DNA of 64,000 nucleotides from an uncultured Bacteroidales bacterium. GTDB lineage: Bacteria; Bacteroidota; Bacteroidia; Bacteroidales; UBA932. The stretch is taken from assembly GCA_944323845.1 (NCBI GenBank), contig CALUUA010000010.1:17296-81295 (forward strand), written 5' to 3'. The notes beneath the pieces are model-generated. The model saw only the letters and a list, made by a program, of their open reading frames with translations, did no database searches and was not told where the DNA came from. Of this stretch, positions 35,928 to 44,675 are shown in pieces (position 1 is the first letter of the stretch; each line of letters opens with the position of its first letter). The translations under genes were made by a program, and so were the position numbers.

Positions 35928-37007
35928 ATGAAGAAGAGTTTCAACCATGATCTGAGTACGTCGAACACATTCCGGATGAATGTGTCCTGCGCATGTTATA
36001 TCGAATATGACAGCGTAGAGGAATTGGCGGACTTTTTCTCGTCAGGCAGGCAGTTCGACCTTCCGAGGCCCTTTCTGCATATCGGGGGAGGCAGCAATCT
36101 GCTTTTTACCAAGGATTTCCCCGGGACTGTGTTCCATTCCGGAATAAGGTTCGTTTCCCCTCTGGAAGGGGGCGGTCAGGCTGATGCCTCCGGAGCCGGA
36201 GAAGTCATGGTAGAGGTCGGCGCCGGAACCCGGTGGGATGATTTCTGCGGATGGTGTGCGGAGCGCGGACTGTGGGGACCTGAAAACCTGTCTGGCATAC
36301 CGGGAGAGACCGGAGCCGCAGCTGTCCAGAATATCGGAGCCTATGGTACGGAGTTCAAGGATGTGGTCAGGAAAATCCGCTGTTTCGATGTGGTGACATG
36401 CTCTGTCAAGACTTTCAGCCGAGACGAATGCCGTTACGGGTACAGGGACTCCATCTTCAAGCAGGCGGCCAAAGGCCGTTATATCGTCACTTCAGCTGTT
36501 TTCGCCCTTTCTTCCGGTGCCGGCCCGCAGCTCGGATACGGCCATGTGAAGGATGCGGTAGAGAAAGCATTGTCGGAGAACCGTCAGGAGTCTCCGACAC
36601 CGGAACTGGTGAGGTCGGTCATACTCGGAATCAGGAACTCCAAACTTCCGGATCCTGCCGAAATGGGGAATGCCGGCAGTTTTTTCAAGAATCCCGTCGT
36701 TCCGAAGGTGTTCTATGACAAGGTAGAGCATTATGCCAAATCCAAATACGGGCAGGATTACGAGGTGCCTCATTTCGATGCCGGTTCGGGCTTTATAAAG
36801 ATACCTGCGGCGTGGCTTATAGAACAATGCGGCTGGAAGGGCTACACGGAAGGGAATGTTGGGGTCTATGCTAAGCAGCCGCTCGTGCTTGTGAACCGTA
36901 CCGGAGCCGCGACGCCGGACGAAATCATAGCTTTGGAAAAGAAAATCTCGGACTCTGTCATGAACCTCTTCGGTATCGGGCTGAATCCTGAAGTCGAACA
37001 TATTTAA
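35928..37007 (+). CDS. murB: UDP-N-acetylmuramate dehydrogenase (UDP-N-acetylenolpyruvoylglucosamine reductase)
   Basis: 359 residues (E. coli 342). MurB reduces the enolpyruvyl group to lactyl with NADPH and FAD, giving UDP-MurNAc. The FAD-binding region is FLHIGGGSNLLFTKDFPGTVF; the second flavin motif is LSGIPGETGAAAVQNIGAYGTEFKDVV; the Tyr-containing YRDSIFK and the proton-donor Ser in GNAGSFFKNP are present, and the C-terminal GFIKIPAAWLIEQCGWKG with the catalytic Glu region completes a type I MurB. It sits directly between metG (1 base) and murA (8 bases), so two consecutive peptidoglycan precursor steps, catalysed in reverse gene order, are co-expressed. Confidence 0.97.
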   Translation: MKKSFNHDLSTSNTFRMNVSCACYIEYDSVEELADFFSSGRQFDLPRPFLHIGGGSNLLFTKDFPGTVFHSGIRFVSPLEGGGQADASGAGEVMVEVGAGTRWDDFCGWCAERGLWGPENLSGIPGETGAAAVQNIGAYGTEFKDVVRKIRCFDVVTCSVKTFSRDECRYGYRDSIFKQAAKGRYIVTSAVFALSSGAGPQLGYGHVKDAVEKALSENRQESPTPELVRSVILGIRNSKLPDPAEMGNAGSFFKNPVVPKVFYDKVEHYAKSKYGQDYEVPHFDAGSGFIKIPAAWLIEQCGWKGYTEGNVGVYAKQPLVLVNRTGAATPDEIIALEKKISDSVMNLFGIGLNPEVEHI

Positions 37008-37015
37008 TCTTCGTC

Positions 37016-38329
37016 ATGAGTTCATTTGTCATAGAAGGCGGATACAGGCTTTCGGGAGCCATCCGCCCGCAGGGTGCCAAGAACGAGGCGCTCGAAGTGA
37101 TATGCGCCGTCCTGCTTACGGAAGAAGAGGTCGTCATTTCGAATGTCCCTGAAATTCTGGATGTAAGAAACCTCATCATCCTGCTGGAAGGAATGGGCGT
37201 GAAGGTCAGGCGTCTGGAAAAGGGGAAATATTCATTCAAGGCGGACGATATCGACCCGTCCTATGTCGAGAGTCCTGAATTCGTGCGGAAATGTGCTGCG
37301 CTCAGGGGGTCAGTGATGATAACAGGACCGCTTCTGGCCCGTTTCGGCCATGCGTATTTCCCGAAACCAGGAGGGGACAAGATCGGCCGGCGCAGGGTCG
37401 ACACCCATATCACCGGCATGCAGAATCTCGGGGCGTCGCTGCACTATGACCAGCAGATGAAGGCCTATTACCTGCATATCCCGGCCGGCACCCATCTGAA
37501 AGGCAGCTATATGCTTCTCGATGAGGCTTCGGTGACAGGAACCGCCAACATTCTGATGGCCTCGGTGCTTGCCGAAGGCCGGACAGTGATCTACAACGCC
37601 GCCTGCGAACCTTATGTCCAGCAGTTGAGCCGGATGCTGGCAAATATGGGGGCGAAGATCGAGGGTATAGGTTCCAATATGCTGACAATTACCGGAGTGG
37701 AGTCTCTTCACGGGACAGAGCACGCCATCCTTCCGGACATGATAGAGATAGGCAGTTTCATAGGAATGGCTGCCATGAACAGGAGTTCCATCACCATAAA
37801 GGATGTCTCCTTCTCGAATCTCGGCATTATCCCGGAGTCTTTCCGCCGGCTGGGCGTGAATCTGGAACAGAGGGGCGACGATATCCATGTCCCGGAGCAG
37901 GACAGCTATGTGATAGAGTCATTCCTCGACGGATCCATCATGACCATAGCGGACGCCCCGTGGCCCGGACTTACTCCCGATTTGCTGAGCGTGATGCTCG
38001 TGGTCGCCACGCAGTGCCGGGGAAGCGTGCTCATCCATCAGAAAATGTTCGAAAGCCGTCTGTTTTTCGTGGACCACCTCATAGATATGGGGGCGCAGAT
38101 CCTCCTCTGCGATCCGCACAGGGCTGTAGTCATCGGACACGACCACAAGTTCCAGCTGAAAGCGAACAATATGCTTTCTCCTGACATCAGGGCCGGTATC
38201 GCACTTCTGATTGCAGCGATGTCGGCAAAGGGCACCAGCGTTATCGGGAATATAGAGCAGATAGACCGCGGCTACGAGGATATAGATATCCGTCTCAACG
38301 CCTTAGGCGCGCATATTACACGTCAGTGA
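37016..38329 (+). CDS. murA: UDP-N-acetylglucosamine 1-carboxyvinyltransferase with Asp in the fosfomycin-target position
   Basis: 437 residues. MurA transfers enolpyruvate from PEP to UDP-GlcNAc, the first committed step of peptidoglycan synthesis. The EPT-fold pattern is clear: RLSGAIRPQGAKNEALEVICAVLLTEE (Lys-Asn catalytic pair), RGSVMITGPLLARFG, and the active-site loop PKPGGDKIGRRRVDTHI. In E. coli the loop is PGGCxIGxRP with Cys115, which fosfomycin alkylates; here the residue is Asp121. Asp enzymes in Mycobacterium and Borrelia are active and fosfomycin-resistant. DAPWPGLTPDLLS and the C-terminal RGYEDIDIRLNALGA are also typical. It ends only 9 bases from the facing O-methyltransferase, without room for a terminator. 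Confidence 0.96.
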   Translation: MSSFVIEGGYRLSGAIRPQGAKNEALEVICAVLLTEEEVVISNVPEILDVRNLIILLEGMGVKVRRLEKGKYSFKADDIDPSYVESPEFVRKCAALRGSVMITGPLLARFGHAYFPKPGGDKIGRRRVDTHITGMQNLGASLHYDQQMKAYYLHIPAGTHLKGSYMLLDEASVTGTANILMASVLAEGRTVIYNAACEPYVQQLSRMLANMGAKIEGIGSNMLTITGVESLHGTEHAILPDMIEIGSFIGMAAMNRSSITIKDVSFSNLGIIPESFRRLGVNLEQRGDDIHVPEQDSYVIESFLDGSIMTIADAPWPGLTPDLLSVMLVVATQCRGSVLIHQKMFESRLFFVDHLIDMGAQILLCDPHRAVVIGHDHKFQLKANNMLSPDIRAGIALLIAAMSAKGTSVIGNIEQIDRGYEDIDIRLNALGAHITRQ

Positions 38330-38338
38330 CGGTCTTTT

Positions 38339-38998
38339 TCAGCGGATTTTTCTGATGAAGTTCAGGCCGTCCCTGACAGGGATTATGACCGATTCGGTGC
38401 GGGGGTCTGCCGCTACCATGTCGTTGAATGCCGTTATGCCGGCGGTCTGCCTGTCCGCAGGCAGGGGATCCTGATACACTTTCCCGTCCCACAAGACATT
38501 GTCGGCCATGATGTAGCCCCCTTTTTTCACGATGTCGAATACAAGTCGGTAGTATTCCGGATACTCCCTTTTGTTGGCGTCTATGTAGACCAGATCATAT
38601 TCAGGCCTTGTCTTGTCATGCAGAATTTCCTGACGCAGCCTTTCCAGACTTTTCCTGGCATCGCCGACAATCAGGCTGATTTTCTTTTCCAGACCGGCCC
38701 GCCGGAATCCCTCCAAAATCAGATCTTCCAGTTCGTCATTTACCTCTAAAGTATCCAGGTGCCCGTTTTCGGGCAATGCCATCGCGAGGCACACCGACGA
38801 ATATCCGGTAAAAGTGCCTATTTCCAGAATATTCTTAGGGGAAACCGCTTCCGCCAGCATTTTCAGAAACCGCCCCTGTACGGCTCCTGTCAGCATCCGC
38901 GCGTGATTCGTCCGTATGTGGGTCTGTTTCCCGATCCATTCCAAAGCTTCGGTCTGCCGTGTGGAATGGTCCTCTATATATTTTTCAGACGCGTTCAT
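38339..38998 (-). CDS. SAM-dependent O-methyltransferase, caffeoyl-CoA/catechol type
   Basis: 219 residues. The sequence follows the small class I O-methyltransferases of the YrrM/CCoAOMT group: LTGAVQGRFLKMLAEAVSPKNILEIGTFTGYSSVCLAMALPENGHLDTLEVNDE holds the SAM-binding LEIGTFTGYS motif and the acidic residue after strand 2, DLVYIDANKREYPEYYRLV holds the metal-binding Asp-Ala-Asn-Lys, and GGYIMADNVLWDGKV the second Asp-Asn pair. The natural acceptor is unknown; in bacteria some members methylate 5-hydroxyuridine in tRNA (TrmR), others small catechols. Conserved placement after an M16 peptidase and a secreted protein does not settle it. A role in tRNA wobble modification is a reasonable first guess. 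Confidence 0.85.
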   Translation of the reverse strand: MNASEKYIEDHSTRQTEALEWIGKQTHIRTNHARMLTGAVQGRFLKMLAEAVSPKNILEIGTFTGYSSVCLAMALPENGHLDTLEVNDELEDLILEGFRRAGLEKKISLIVGDARKSLERLRQEILHDKTRPEYDLVYIDANKREYPEYYRLVFDIVKKGGYIMADNVLWDGKVYQDPLPADRQTAGITAFNDMVAADPRTESVIIPVRDGLNFIRKIR

Positions 38999-39026
38999 GT
39001 AGGGGATTTTTACATTTTTTGAAAAT

Positions 39027-40295
39027 TTACAGGAAGACTAACCTGCACAGCGAGTCCTCGTCGAAAATCTTCTGCGCCGCAGTCATGATCTGTTCCGCGG
39101 TCACAGACTCTATCTTCTTCCTCGTGCTTTCATCGGAGAGGACGCATCCGTATGCCAGAAGACTCTTGCCCATGGCCAGACACTGTGTTTCCCCGTTGTC
39201 GGAACTGATGGCCATCTGCCCCAGAAACTGCTTCTTGGCCGCTGTCAGACGCGCCGGCTTCATCGGTCTGGTCTGGAGTTTCCTGATTTCCGCCGATATG
39301 GCTCCGGTGCATTTTTCCAGATTTTCCTTGTCGCAGCCGAGGCTTACAGCCACTATGCCGCTGTCCGAATACTGGGTGTAAGTGCATTCCACCCCGTACA
39401 CCCATCCGTTTTTCTCCCGGAGTTCATAGTTCAGGATGGAATTGCTGGCAGGGCCGCCCAGAATATTGCACAGCAGTACGGTCGCTATCCTGTCGGATTC
39501 CTCGTACAGAGAGGGTCCCAGATTCCCTATGATGCAGTTTACCTGATGATTCTTCTTATTCACTGTCTTGTCGAACTTCACTGCATCCGGCTTGCGCAGA
39601 TTCATCCTCGGGACTGCCATGCCCGCCGGACTTCCATTTTCAGCCATGTCTGACGAAGCGGGAACGCTGTCCGGGAACCATTTTGCCGCCAGTTTTTCCG
39701 CAAACTTTTCCATTCTGGATTCATCTATGTCAGCCACAATGCTGAAAGCCATTTTCTGCGGGATGAATTTTTCCTTGACGAATTCCAGAAGCTCTTCCCG
39801 GCGGATTTTCTTTACCGAGGAACTTGTGCCCAGTATCGGCGAGGCAAGCGGATGTCCGGAGAACAGCATTTCCTCGAACTTGTCGTATATGTCATCGGCA
39901 GGGGAGTCCTTATAGGAATTGATCTCATCTATCACCACCCCTTTCTCGACGTTCACTTCCATATCAGGGAAAGTGGCGCTGGTGGCGAGTTCGAACAGCA
40001 GGTTGGCAGCTTTCGGCAGATCCTCTTTCAGGACGGTAGCGTGTATTACGATTTCCTCCTTGGTGGTAAATGCATTCAGTTCCCCGCCGAGACGGTCCAG
40101 ATATCCGTTTATGACTGACGCGCTTTTCTTTTTCGTGCCCTTGAATATGGTGTGTTCCGTGAAATGCGCCAGTCCGGAATTGTAGCCGGCTTCGTCGCGG
40201 GTTCCGCATTTGATGCTCAATGCGCAGTAGGCTGCAGCGGCGCCGGTTCTTTTTACTGCATATTGAAGTCCGCAGTCAAGTCTTCCGAATTTCAT
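39027..40295 (-). CDS. M16-family zinc metallopeptidase
   Basis: 422 residues, one M16 unit pair (active N-half and inactive C-half). The inverted zinc motif HxxEH is HFTEH, with His44, Glu47 and His48, and the distal glutamate lies in VEKGVVIDEINSYKDSPAD some 75 residues later. The C-terminal half keeps the fold but has no second HxxEH. There is no signal peptide, so the enzyme should be cytosolic or released by other means; processing-peptidase and insulinase relatives degrade peptides or trim signal sequences. It lies between a secreted protein of unknown function (12 bases upstream) and the O-methyltransferase (28 bases downstream), most likely one operon. Confidence 0.92.
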   Translation of the reverse strand: MKFGRLDCGLQYAVKRTGAAAAYCALSIKCGTRDEAGYNSGLAHFTEHTIFKGTKKKSASVINGYLDRLGGELNAFTTKEEIVIHATVLKEDLPKAANLLFELATSATFPDMEVNVEKGVVIDEINSYKDSPADDIYDKFEEMLFSGHPLASPILGTSSSVKKIRREELLEFVKEKFIPQKMAFSIVADIDESRMEKFAEKLAAKWFPDSVPASSDMAENGSPAGMAVPRMNLRKPDAVKFDKTVNKKNHQVNCIIGNLGPSLYEESDRIATVLLCNILGGPASNSILNYELREKNGWVYGVECTYTQYSDSGIVAVSLGCDKENLEKCTGAISAEIRKLQTRPMKPARLTAAKKQFLGQMAISSDNGETQCLAMGKSLLAYGCVLSDESTRKKIESVTAEQIMTAAQKIFDEDSLCRLVFL

Positions 40296-40307
40296 TTTCC
40301 AGATTGT

Positions 40308-41150
40308 TTACCTGTCCGCTATCCTGTCCAAATCTTCCGGCAGGAACCCAGGTCCGAAACGGTCGGATATCCTGTGTCTCCTGAAATAGCACAAGGTATG
40401 CGTCCGGGCGTCTATCAGCATCTTGTAGCACCAGGAGCCGTTCTTCCTGTCTGAAGGATATACAGTGAAACTGATGACGGCATCCGGAGTGTGCTCCATC
40501 ATCATGTCATCGGCAATATCCGTGTCAGTGACGAATATGCCGTATTCTTCGTATTCCTTCAGCATATCTTCCGTGATCCCGGCTCCAAGGTCGTCACGGG
40601 CGATGATGATTTCCTTTTCACGGGTCGAAGCAATGTTCTCGTTGCAGCTGCCCAATCCTGAATATCCGGCCACATCGGTTTCCATGGCCTTCAGTATATG
40701 CTCCTGAATGATGTCGATCATGGCAGGCAGGAATATGAATTCCCTGCCGGAAGGATCTTCCGTGGACATTATCGGCACTGTCACCACATCCAGCATCCGG
40801 CCTATTCCTTTTTCGGCAGCCGCCCCGCCCTTGACTACGGAAAGCATGGTGAGACCCGGACGGGATTCCTTCCTGAACTGGCTTTTTACGGCCAGCATGA
40901 AATAGTAGCTGTCATCGGTCTTCAGGGCTTCGAACTCTTTCATGGAGCAGAATTCGAACGGCGATATCCTCCACCTGTTCTGCACTTCGTCCTCGAAAGA
41001 CTGGTCGAAGAACATGTTTCCTGTCAGGACCACCTTGATGGTCTTTTCTGTGAAGTCCTCTATTTTCGTTTTCTTCGTGTTTATCTGGGCCTGTGCCGAC
41101 ATTGCCAGAGGCAGAAGGACAGCCATGACCGTAATGAGCAGTTTCCTCAT
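40308..41150 (-). CDS. Secreted protein of unknown function
   Basis: 280 residues. A signal peptide (MRKLLITVMAVLLPLAMSAQAQ) gives a periplasmic or exported protein. I do not recognise the family. The mature part is mixed alpha/beta, slightly acidic, with SFEDEVQNRWRISPFEFCSMKEFEALK early on, a Gly/Ala-rich segment KGGAAAEKGIGRML near residue 115, LPAMIDIIQEHILKAME, and a beta-rich end SWCYKMLIDARTHTLCYFRRHR. Three Cys are present in the mature part. It is the first gene of the likely operon with the M16 peptidase and the O-methyltransferase, and has its own promoter divergent from dnaX. A role in envelope homeostasis is a guess only. Confidence 0.7.
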   Translation of the reverse strand: MRKLLITVMAVLLPLAMSAQAQINTKKTKIEDFTEKTIKVVLTGNMFFDQSFEDEVQNRWRISPFEFCSMKEFEALKTDDSYYFMLAVKSQFRKESRPGLTMLSVVKGGAAAEKGIGRMLDVVTVPIMSTEDPSGREFIFLPAMIDIIQEHILKAMETDVAGYSGLGSCNENIASTREKEIIIARDDLGAGITEDMLKEYEEYGIFVTDTDIADDMMMEHTPDAVISFTVYPSDRKNGSWCYKMLIDARTHTLCYFRRHRISDRFGPGFLPEDLDRIADR

Positions 41151-41220
41151 GATACCGTGACATTAAAATTACTCTCGGGCGCCATGCAAAAATTTCACCC
41201 CATTTTCATTTTTCCGTCCG

Positions 41221-41248
41221 CAAATTTACAAAATAATGCGTATTTTTG
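41221..41248. promoter_or_regulatory. Divergent -7 elements for the secreted-protein operon (minus) and dnaX (plus)
   Basis: Minus strand: TAAATTTG, the complement of 41221-41228, with start near 41216 and a 66-base leader. Plus strand: TATTTTTG at 41241-41248, start near 41253 and a 37-base leader to dnaX. Neither has a well-placed -33 TTTG. The elements are 12 bases apart. Confidence 0.6.
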
Positions 41249-41289
41249 TAAGATAACAATTACTCGAAGTTCTACTTCAGGATAATCAT

Positions 41290-43107
41290 ATGTCAGAATA
41301 CATAGTATCAGCCAGAAAATACAGACCGGACAGTTTCGATTCGCTTGTCGGGCAGGAAAACATAGCCCGCACCCTCAAGAATTCCATCCAGAGGGGGCAG
41401 CTGGCCCATGCATATCTTTTCTGCGGCCCGCGCGGAGTCGGCAAGACCAGTACGGCCAGGATTTTCGCCAAGACCATAAACTGTGCGGATCCGGGCCCGG
41501 ACATGGAGCCTTGCGGCAAATGCGAGTCCTGCCTGTCCTTTGCCGAAGGCAGATCCTACTGCATACATGAACTGGACGCGGCTTCGAACAACGGGGTAGA
41601 CGATATCAAGGCCCTTATAGATCAGGTGCGCATCCCTCCGCAGACAGGAAAATACAGCGTCTACATCATAGACGAGGTCCATATGCTCAGTTCTGCGGCG
41701 TTCAATGCATTCCTGAAGACTCTGGAAGAGCCTCCGGCATACGCCATCTTCATTCTGGCCACCACGGAGAAGCACAAGATACTGCCTACCATCCTTTCCA
41801 GATGCCAGACATATGATTTCAACCGCATATCAGTCGAAGGCATAGTTGGGAATCTTAAGTCCATAGCGGAGAAAGAAGGCGTGGATATAGATGAAGAGTC
41901 CCTGCACGTGATAGCGATGAAGGCGGACGGTGCCATGAGGGACGCCCTTACCATTTTCGACCAGACAGTGGCTTTCTGCGGGAAGGAAGTCAGATATGAG
42001 GAGGTCATCAGGAATCTCAACGTCCTGGACTATGAATATTCGTTCCGCCTGACCGATGCATTTCTGGCCGGCGATTACAAGACGGCTTTCCTGACATTCG
42101 ACGAGATATTGTCCAAGGGATTCAACGCCCTTCATTTCGTCTCGGCCTTGAGTTCGCATTTCCGGGATCTGCTTGTGAGCAAGACATCCGGTCTGGACTC
42201 CCTGCTTGATCTTCCGGCTTCCCTGAAAAAACGCTACGCAGGGCAGGCCGCGCTATGCCCTCTGCCGTTCATATATGAGGCCATGAATATCACCGTGCAG
42301 TGCGAGTCTGCGTACAGAGCCAGCTCGAACCAGAGGTTTCTCATAGAGCTGACCCTTATGAAACTTTGCGCCCTTCCGGCCAGACTGTCGGGAAAACAGG
42401 CTTTTGCCGAACCTTCTGTTGCCGGTGCCCCGGCAATGCCTGCGGCTCCGGGGAAACCTGCCCCTGCTCCGCAGCCTGAAACTGCTTCCGCCGCGGCTCC
42501 TGCTCCGCAGCCTGAACCCGTCTCTGCACCGGCTCCGCCGAAGCCGGCTCCTGAAACGGAAGTTCCGTCGAAGCCTGCCGCCGAACCGGCTGAAGCCGGA
42601 CAGGACAGCGGAAAGACGCCGGCTCCGAGAAAGCCCCGCGGCACACGTGCGACTTCCATGTCCCTGCATTCTATCATGGAGAATGAAACCGGTGCCGCAG
42701 CTTCGGTTTCAGGTACGGGAGCGGGAAATGCCGCTGCCGTTTCTGACGAAGGCCTTCTGGCGTTATGGCCCGAACTGGTCAGGATGTACGCATCCCGTCC
42801 GAGGCTGTCCAATACCTTGACTTCGGCGAAACTGTCCGCAGGGCAGAAAGACGGTGTGAGAGTGATTACCTTTACTGTCCTGAATGCGGCGCAGAAAGAA
42901 TGGATAGAGACCAAGATGCTGCATGAACTCGAAGGGAATTTCGCACGGATTTCCGGAGTCCGCGGCATCCGCCTTGCAGTGGACATAGAGCCTGAAGAAG
43001 ACCGCCCGCAGGTAAACTACATGCCCAGCGAAAAACTGAACGACCTGATGTCCAAGAATGACGAGGTGCGGAATCTGGTATCGGATTTCGGCCTTGACCT
43101 TAAATGA
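41290..43107 (+). CDS. dnaX: DNA polymerase III gamma/tau subunit
   Basis: 605 residues. DnaX is the ATPase of the clamp loader. Walker A is [22 protein letters not shown], the zinc Cys cluster is in [11 protein letters not shown] region, the Walker B is [24 protein letters not shown], and the sensor and arginine finger lie in [13 protein letters not shown]. Residues about 380-450 form a Pro/Ala-rich flexible linker, and the last 110 residues ([19 protein letters not shown] onwards) are a tau-like C-terminal domain. The single long product suggests a tau-type protein; no E. coli-like slippery A-AAA-AAG with hairpin was found, only a short A6 run near 42225. The linker makes the opposite strand open in several frames, but those are shadows. 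Confidence 0.95.
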   Translation: MSEYIVSARKYRPDSFDSLVGQENIARTLKNSIQRGQLAHAYLFCGPRGVGKTSTARIFAKTINCADPGPDMEPCGKCESCLSFAEGRSYCIHELDAASNNGVDDIKALIDQVRIPPQTGKYSVYIIDEVHMLSSAAFNAFLKTLEEPPAYAIFILATTEKHKILPTILSRCQTYDFNRISVEGIVGNLKSIAEKEGVDIDEESLHVIAMKADGAMRDALTIFDQTVAFCGKEVRYEEVIRNLNVLDYEYSFRLTDAFLAGDYKTAFLTFDEILSKGFNALHFVSALSSHFRDLLVSKTSGLDSLLDLPASLKKRYAGQAALCPLPFIYEAMNITVQCESAYRASSNQRFLIELTLMKLCALPARLSGKQAFAEPSVAGAPAMPAAPGKPAPAPQPETASAAAPAPQPEPVSAPAPPKPAPETEVPSKPAAEPAEAGQDSGKTPAPRKPRGTRATSMSLHSIMENETGAAASVSGTGAGNAAAVSDEGLLALWPELVRMYASRPRLSNTLTSAKLSAGQKDGVRVITFTVLNAAQKEWIETKMLHELEGNFARISGVRGIRLAVDIEPEEDRPQVNYMPSEKLNDLMSKNDEVRNLVSDFGLDLK

Positions 43108-43117
43108 TACATGCCTT

Positions 43118-43864
43118 ATGAAATTGCGTTGCGAGAATCTGGTAAAGAAATACGGTGTCCGGACAGTGGTGAAAGGAGTGTCCATGGAAGTGGAACAGGG
43201 CGAGATCGTCGGATTCCTCGGCCCGAACGGAGCCGGCAAGACCACCAGTTTCTATATGATTACCGGTCTTATCGTCCCTAATGCCGGAAAGATATATCTG
43301 GACGATGAGGACATCACCGGTCTGCCCATGTACAAGAGGGCGCAGAAAGGGGTGGGCTACCTCGCCCAGGAAGCCTCTGTGTTCAGAAGGATGTCAGTGG
43401 AGGACAATATCATGTCTGTCATGGAGATGTCCTCTTTCACGAAGGCGGAACGGAAGGAGAGGCTGGAATCCCTCATAGACGAGTTCAACCTCCACAAGGT
43501 CCGCAAAAGTCTCGGGATACAGCTTTCCGGGGGCGAACGCCGCCGCTGCGAGATTGCCAGGGCTCTGGCCATAGATCCGAAGTTCATCCTGCTGGACGAA
43601 CCTTTCGCCGGAGTGGACCCTATAGCCGTGGAGGATATCCAGCATATTATAGCCAAACTCAAATACAAGAATATCGGTGTCATCATCACCGACCATAATG
43701 TCGGCGAGACATTGGCTATCATCGACAGGGCCTATCTGCTTTATGAGGGCAATATCCTGCAGAGCGGCACGCCTGAAGAGCTTGCGGCCGATGAAGAAGT
43801 GCGGACGAAATATCTCGGATCGACATTCGTCCTGAAGCGTTCGGCTGCCGTCACCGGCAAATGA
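43118..43864 (+). CDS. lptB: LPS export ABC transporter ATP-binding protein
   Basis: 248 residues from the ATG at 43118, 10 bases after the dnaX stop; the longer frame from 43058 overlaps dnaX and adds residues unlike the family. LptB powers lipopolysaccharide extraction from the inner membrane with LptF and LptG. The sequence shows Walker [19 protein letters not shown]-loop [18 protein letters not shown], signature [19 protein letters not shown], Walker [19 protein letters not shown] and the switch His in [10 protein letters not shown]. The FDGVDP-like [10 protein letters not shown] and ARxSVFR-like EASVFRRM stretches are the ones that separate LptB from other ABC ATPases. LptF and LptG are not in the window. 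Confidence 0.94.
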   Translation: MKLRCENLVKKYGVRTVVKGVSMEVEQGEIVGFLGPNGAGKTTSFYMITGLIVPNAGKIYLDDEDITGLPMYKRAQKGVGYLAQEASVFRRMSVEDNIMSVMEMSSFTKAERKERLESLIDEFNLHKVRKSLGIQLSGGERRRCEIARALAIDPKFILLDEPFAGVDPIAVEDIQHIIAKLKYKNIGVIITDHNVGETLAIIDRAYLLYEGNILQSGTPEELAADEEVRTKYLGSTFVLKRSAAVTGK

Positions 43865-43867
43865 AAA

Positions 43868-43901
43868 GAGGGTGACCAAAAAGGGATTTTTGGCCACCCT
43901 C
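43868..43901 (+). terminator. Hairpin terminator after lptB
   Basis: A 15-base stem with one A-C mismatch (43868-43882 with 43887-43901) closes on the loop GGGA, beginning 3 bases after the lptB stop. Its right arm opens with five T but no T-run follows the stem, so the efficiency is uncertain. Confidence 0.65.
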
Positions 43902-43945
43902 AAACGTCTTTCTTCGAAAGACTATACCCTTCTAAACCCCCTGCA

Positions 43946-43994
43946 CCCCCTATTAGGGGGATTTCGCTCCTTCCAGTCGCGGTCACTTCGTGAC
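43946..43994. repeat. Two short palindromes between lptB and efp
   Basis: CCCCCT-ATT-AGGGGG at 43946-43960 and GTCAC-TTC-GTGAC at 43982-43994, the latter followed by TTTT. They lie in the 169-base gap between convergent lptB and efp, outside any gene, and may act as the efp terminator on the minus strand or belong to a dispersed palindromic repeat. No other feature was seen in the gap. Confidence 0.45.
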
Positions 43995-44033
43995 TTTTGA
44001 CCCACCTCCTTCATTCTGACCTATGTAGTGGGC

Positions 44034-44600
44034 TTATTTCACACGCTCGCCGTAAGTCCTGTCAGTGGTGTTCACCCTGATTTTCTCTCCCTGATTGATG
44101 AAGAGAGGAACCATAATCATGGCTCCGGTTTCAAGAGTCGCCTCTTTCAGAGCATTGGTAGAGGCTGTGTCACCCTTGACGGCAGGTTCGGTGTAAGTCA
44201 CCTCAAGTTCCACATATGTAGGAAGTTCGCAGGTAAGGCATCTTTCCTCATCGGCGAGGAACATCATTTCCACATGCTGGCCTTCTTTCATCAGGTCGGC
44301 ATTGTCCACCAGATCGGCATCGAGGTGTATCTGCTCGAAAGTCTCCTCATGCATGAAGTTGAATCCGTCCTCATCCTTGTAAAGGAACTGGTAAGGACGT
44401 CTTTCCACATTGATTGTCTCGATCTTGGCACCTGCAGTGAAAGTATTCTCAAGTATGCGGCCGTTCTCCAGATTGCGGAGTTTGGTCTTCACGAAAGCCG
44501 GACCTTTACCCGGTTTTACATGCTGGAACCATACGATAGAGCATGGCTTGCCGTTGTAGTTGATGTAAAGTCCGTTCTTGAAATCAGCTGTTGTTGCCAT
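44034..44600 (-). CDS. efp: Elongation factor P
   Basis: 188 residues, the standard length. EF-P binds stalled ribosomes and promotes peptide bonds at consecutive prolines. The N-terminal KOW-like domain carries the tip loop KPGKGPAF with Lys32, the residue that in E. coli (Lys34) is lysinylated by EpmA; no epmA or epmB is in this window. The two OB domains follow (YQFLYKDEDGFNFMHEETFEQI and LPTYVELEVTYTEPAVKGDTASTNALKEATLETG, the latter containing the EF-P signature). The KPGKG tip, without the Arg of EarP-type factors, points to a Lys-type EF-P. It has its own well-formed promoter at 44641-44672. Confidence 0.97.
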   Translation of the reverse strand: MATTADFKNGLYINYNGKPCSIVWFQHVKPGKGPAFVKTKLRNLENGRILENTFTAGAKIETINVERRPYQFLYKDEDGFNFMHEETFEQIHLDADLVDNADLMKEGQHVEMMFLADEERCLTCELPTYVELEVTYTEPAVKGDTASTNALKEATLETGAMIMVPLFINQGEKIRVNTTDRTYGERVK

Positions 44601-44640
44601 ATATTTTCTTTTAATAAGGATTATTCCGGAATTGCGGCTG

Positions 44641-44672
44641 CAAAAATATAAAAATGAATCGTTTTTGCCAAA
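44641..44672 (-). promoter_or_regulatory. efp: efp promoter
   Basis: On the minus strand, -33 TTTG (complement of 44669-44672), a 20-base spacer, and -7 TATTTTTG (complement of 44641-44648). The expected start near 44636 gives a 36-base leader. The -33 box lies 3 bases from the ispH stop. Confidence 0.8.
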
Positions 44673-44675
44673 TTT

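Noticed and set aside
42234..42986. Gly/Ala-rich 250-codon minus-strand frame
   Set aside because: It is the shadow of the Pro/Ala-rich linker of dnaX; GC-rich codons there leave all frames open.
41290..43107. E. coli-like dnaX frameshift giving a separate gamma subunit
   Set aside because: Only a short A6 run near 42225 exists, with no A-AAA-AAG heptamer, upstream Shine-Dalgarno-like sequence or hairpin.
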